Notes under the pieces: model-generated
Told to the model about the DNA's origin: nothing
Database searches by the model: none
Seen by the model: only the letters and a program-made list of their open reading frames with translations
From: Bacillota bacterium
GTDB taxonomy: Bacteria; Bacillota; Clostridia; Lachnospirales; Lachnospiraceae
Reading direction: 5' to 3'
NCBI GenBank assembly: GCA_023423045.1
Contig: JAFAGA010000056.1
Location: 1 to 64,000, forward strand
DNA: 64,000 nucleotides
Part shown: piece after piece, positions 61,566-64,000 of the stretch
How positions within the stretch are numbered: the first letter of the stretch is position 1
How the letters are laid out: each line of letters starts with the position of its first letter
Position numbers and translations under genes: made by a program

Positions 61566-62261
61566 CTATTTCTCCTCTATTTCAAATTTATAGCCGACTC
61601 CCCAGATGGTCTTTATCGTCCAGCTGGGATGCTCCACTACATCCAGCTTCGACCGCAGCCGTTTGATGTGGGAATCCACCGTTCTGCTGTCACCGAAATA
61701 GTCAAAGCCCCACAAGCTGTCCAGGAGATTGTCCCTGGTAAACACCTTATTGGGATTCGAAGCCAAAGTCCACATGGTTTCGATCTCTTTTTTTGTCAAA
61801 GCAATCTTAGTACCTGAGATATGTAATGTATATTCATCAAGATTAATCTCCAGGCTGCCAACGGTAAGAACATTCTCGGGGGATGCCTCCTTGGCGGTCT
61901 TTGTCATACGTCTCATCACGGCCCTCACCCTGGCCATTACCTCTCTGGGACTGAAGGGTTTGACGATGTAATCGTCCGCCCCGATATCAAGGCCCATAAT
62001 CTTGTCAAAATCTTCACCCCGTGCCGTAATCAGGATGACCGGAACATTGGATTTGCTTCGTATCTTCCTGCAGACCTCGTATCCGTCCTCCTTCGGCATC
62101 ATCACATCCAGCAGGACTACATCAGGATTGTATTGGGTAAAGAGACGAATTGCTTCTTCGCCGTCCCCCGCAACAACAGGTTCAAAGCCTTCCATTCTGG
62201 AGTAGGTGGATAAAATGTCTGTTATATCATGGTTGTCGTCAGCGATTAATATATGCTGCAT
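61566..62261 (-). CDS. OmpR-family response regulator
   Basis: 231 aa from the ATG at 62261, set by GGAAGGGAG; the open frame extends upstream without a site. The receiver domain has the acidic pocket (LIADDNHDI), the phosphorylated Asp in VVLLDVMMPKEDG, the Thr in LITARGE and the Lys in YIVKPFSP. The C-terminal winged helix includes LTKKEIETMWTLASNPNKVF, RTVDSHIKRLRSKLD and IWGVGYKF. First gene of the operon with the kinase. Confidence 0.95.
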   Translation of the reverse strand: MQHILIADDNHDITDILSTYSRMEGFEPVVAGDGEEAIRLFTQYNPDVVLLDVMMPKEDGYEVCRKIRSKSNVPVILITARGEDFDKIMGLDIGADDYIVKPFSPREVMARVRAVMRRMTKTAKEASPENVLTVGSLEINLDEYTLHISGTKIALTKKEIETMWTLASNPNKVFTRDNLLDSLWGFDYFGDSRTVDSHIKRLRSKLDVVEHPSWTIKTIWGVGYKFEIEEK

Positions 62262-62751
62262 TATCAATTTCTCCCTTCCTAGTTCTTTTCCCGTTCTTCC
62301 TTCGTATCCTCTATAAATCCGGGTGTTATGGTTTGAGGTTTCAGGGCATGCCAAAGCTATGAAAGCTATGAATTGACACAGGCCCAATTCCTCTTGCTTC
62401 ACATTCCTAATATCATATTGGTGGTTACAAGCAAACTTACCGTATGCCCACTTCATCTTTATTATATAGTATAGCCGAGGTTGAAACAAGTAGAAAAACT
62501 TATCCAAAAATCGTATCCGGCAAAATTCTGTTCTGCGGCACAGGTTCTTCATCGATTAGACGAGTACCGTCTCAAAAAATATCCCTGGTATATATAGGCA
62601 AAAACAAGCTTTGCGGACTTTTGCTCATATTAAGAATTTATTATATAAATTTTTACATTATGACACTTTTCTGACAAAAACAAAGGTTATTATATAGTCA
62701 GAATTGATAGGATGTGACAAAAGGGATTTCCAATCACTCGGAGGAATGGCC
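62262..62751. other. Divergent control region between the two-component operon and the Big_2 gene
   Basis: 490 nt with no supported gene. It holds a direct repeat AGCTATGAA (about 62354-62371) and, nearer the Big_2 gene, an inverted repeat TCTGAC (62670-62675) / GTCAGA (62697-62702) around a weak CTGACA...TATAGT promoter. The regulator could act here on both genes, but no known box was recognised. Confidence 0.5.
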
Positions 62752-63678
62752 ATGAAAAAGAAATATTTATGTAAATGCTTCATTACTCTTGGCTTACTTC
62801 TTTTCTTTACGTTGCTTATACCTTTTACCTCTTACAACATGTCGATTGCACAAGCAGCCAGTATTGACAAGGAGAAAACAGACAGCTACAGATTAAATTT
62901 AAAAAGCATTACATTAGTGAAAGGCAAAACATCTGCATTAAAGGTTTACAAACTGGGTGCAAACTCAAAAGTAAGCTTTAAGTCCGACGATCCGGAAGTT
63001 GCTTCTGTTAGTGATGATGGTATAATCACTGCCAATAAGGTGGGTTCTGCTGTCATTACAGTTACCATTAAGGATGGCATTGATAGGACTACATTAACCT
63101 GTGATGTTAATGTCGGTCCTGCCGCGATTAGTGTTAAGTGGACTAAGGAAAGAGTATATGTCGGTTTGAATAATGACGATATGTTAAAGGTTATTATGAA
63201 GCCGGACACTACTACGGAGGATGCAAAATTCTCCAGCTATGATTCTTCCATTGCTACGATCAGCTCCGGCGGTCGCGTCACTGCGAATAAGGTAGGTATG
63301 ACTTATTTATTTGCTGAAATCGATGCAACCGATTTGGGCGGCACCCGTAAGTTTGCGGCGTGCACCGTATTCGTAACCAGCTCCAAGGATGCTCCTTTAT
63401 TGGAAGAGTATTTCAATAAACGCAGTGAGCTTAATCGAGTATCGGCCTCTGAATTAGCAAATGCATTGGATGAATTCTTCAACGGCGGAAGTGCTGAGGC
63501 TGCTACAGCCGACACTACCGGTGATTCTGCTCTGATTAAAGCATTGGATAAGTTCCTGGAGGATAAGTTCAAATTATCCGAGATCCGGGAGAAGATCAAA
63601 GCAGAGAAAGCAGAGCTTGAAGCTGCTCTTTCCAAGACAACCAACACGGAGACAAATTCCGTTTCCCAGACAAAGTAA
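62752..63678 (+). CDS. Secreted Big_2 (Ig-like) protein
   Basis: 308 aa from the ATG at 62752, 8 nt after GGAGGA; another ATG touches the site. Signal peptide about 1-35, hydrophobic core FITLGLLLFFTLLIPFTSY and AQAA cleavage. Two Ig-like repeats follow (about 48-125 and 128-213): VSFKSDDPEVASVSDDGIIT, ANKVGSAVITVTI, then FSSYDSSIATISSGGRVTAN. The rest is helical and Ala/Glu/Lys-rich, with no anchor or LPXTG. Such proteins bind surfaces or polysaccharide. Divergent from the two-component system; probably one of its targets. Confidence 0.85.
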   Translation: MKKKYLCKCFITLGLLLFFTLLIPFTSYNMSIAQAASIDKEKTDSYRLNLKSITLVKGKTSALKVYKLGANSKVSFKSDDPEVASVSDDGIITANKVGSAVITVTIKDGIDRTTLTCDVNVGPAAISVKWTKERVYVGLNNDDMLKVIMKPDTTTEDAKFSSYDSSIATISSGGRVTANKVGMTYLFAEIDATDLGGTRKFAACTVFVTSSKDAPLLEEYFNKRSELNRVSASELANALDEFFNGGSAEAATADTTGDSALIKALDKFLEDKFKLSEIREKIKAEKAELEAALSKTTNTETNSVSQTK

Positions 63679-63734
63679 CTTGTAATAACTTGACTTGATG
63701 AATATGACTGATGCGACATGCTTGTCGCACATCA

Positions 63735-63780
63735 GGGGCTGCTGTACCAGTGTGAAACTGGTACGCAGCCCCATTTTATT
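63735..63780 (+). terminator. Terminator of the Big_2 gene
   Basis: GGGGCTGC..GTACCAGT (63735-63751) pairs with ACTGGTACGCAGCCCC (63757-63772), followed by ATTTTATT. A second hairpin (GATGCGACA / TGTCGCACATC, about 63709-63733) lies before it. Confidence 0.9.
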
Positions 63781-63835
63781 GATCGGTTTATTGACAATAG
63801 CATTTTATCATTTCAATCCCTTCCAATATGTATTA

Positions 63836-63924
63836 TAATATAAGTTATCGGAAGAAAGTAAAGCTACTTCTCATACCCCGATTACAGGAATACGAACTTT
63901 ATTCCTGTAATATAAGTTATCGGG
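63836..63924 (-). repeat. Inverted copy of the hairpin repeat at 7458-7635
   Basis: Read on the minus strand it gives CCGATAACTTATATTACAGG, an internal TTCCTGTAATCGG, TATGAGAAG, CTTTCTTCCGATAACTTA, in the same order as at 7458-7635, with substitutions in the loops. It lies between the Big_2 terminator and the next gene; the rest of 63781-63972 looks like promoter sequence with TATAAT near 63939. Confidence 0.75.
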
Positions 63925-63972
63925 ATATATGTCCGTACTATAATGCTGTTAATGAAACAGAAAGGAGATATT

Positions 63973-64000
63973 ATGAAATTTAAATTTGCCCATAATAACA
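63973..64000 (+). CDS. N-terminal fragment, probably VOC-family (lactoylglutathione lyase-like) protein
   Basis: Only nine codons are inside the window: ATG at 63973, MKFKFAHNN. AAAGGAGAT lies 7 nt upstream, so translation start is well supported. The opening is like the common clostridial lactoylglutathione lyase/VOC proteins (M-K-x-K-F-A-H-N-N), but nine residues cannot prove a family. Confidence 0.45.

Noticed and set aside
62444..62674. 76-codon plus-strand frame in the control region before the Big_2 gene
   Set aside because: No ribosome site, low-complexity end, and it spans likely promoter sequence.

Overview
The window looks like a chromosome segment of a spore-forming, anaerobic Clostridia of the Lachnospiraceae type. 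The reasons are strong AGGAGG-type ribosome sites, moderate GC, an alpha/beta-type small acid-soluble spore protein, AddAB instead of RecBCD, ferredoxin-domain aldo/keto reductases, a LytR-CpsA-Psr protein and TagF-like glycosyltransferases, xylan/xylose genes and many hairpin terminators. This is inference from gene content; no rRNA, tRNA, CRISPR array, prophage or transposase was seen.

Layout. 1-6.2 kb: the start of an ABC ATPase, purA, a zinc phospholipase-like protein, a cyclase-repeat protein with an AraC regulator, dUTPase and a LysR regulator. 6.2-8.5 kb: aldo/keto reductase, a tandem hairpin repeat, a two-TM peptide carrying a decarboxylase-beta-like motif, and a PNPOx-fold protein. 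8.7-11.2 kb: a TetR-ABC exporter operon with a clear double operator and an apparent AUU start. 11.2-15.7 kb: a gene remnant, a cysteine-less HMA protein, purB, purF and purC. 16-23 kb: cell envelope genes (GT2-TagF fusion, acyltransferase, LCP protein, lipoprotein) and an ion-transporter-superfamily permease. 23.1-23.3 kb: a 173-bp MITE-like element with 11-bp terminal inverted repeats and an 8-bp target duplication. 23.4-25.9 kb: a trans-sulfuration pair. 25.9-30 kb: a GH8 xylo-oligosaccharide hydrolase, hslO, a methyltransferase, a perfect 40-bp palindrome and a 5'-3' exonuclease. 30.1-33.1 kb: an XRE-regulated ABC-2 exporter operon. 33.4-37.3 kb: xylB divergent from a ROK/XylR regulator with a readable operator, a HAD hydrolase and the spore protein gene. 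37.4-46.5 kb: addB and addA, separated by an unrelated secreted-protein gene. 46.7-53 kb: a membrane-anchored protein, DegV, nadE and a three-gene ABC-2 exporter.

53.2-59.5 kb holds the most interesting unit, a single-strand seven-gene operon. It starts from a near-perfect promoter with palindromes at and below the -10 box. It encodes a polar amino acid ABC importer (lipoprotein, permease, ATPase), three divergent paralogues of the glutathionyl-hydroquinone-reductase (Xi-class GST) family and a GNAT acetyltransferase, and it ends in a strong terminator. All three GST paralogues replace the conserved glutathione-binding Glu-Ser pair with Asp-Tyr, and one also has a remodelled active-site motif. 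My reading is a system that imports and reductively cleaves thiol conjugates, perhaps with a thiol other than glutathione.

59.6-64 kb: terminators and hairpin repeats, an OmpR-type two-component system, a secreted Ig-like (Big_2) protein, an inverted copy of the hairpin repeat seen at 7.5 kb, and the first codons of a probable VOC/glyoxalase gene.
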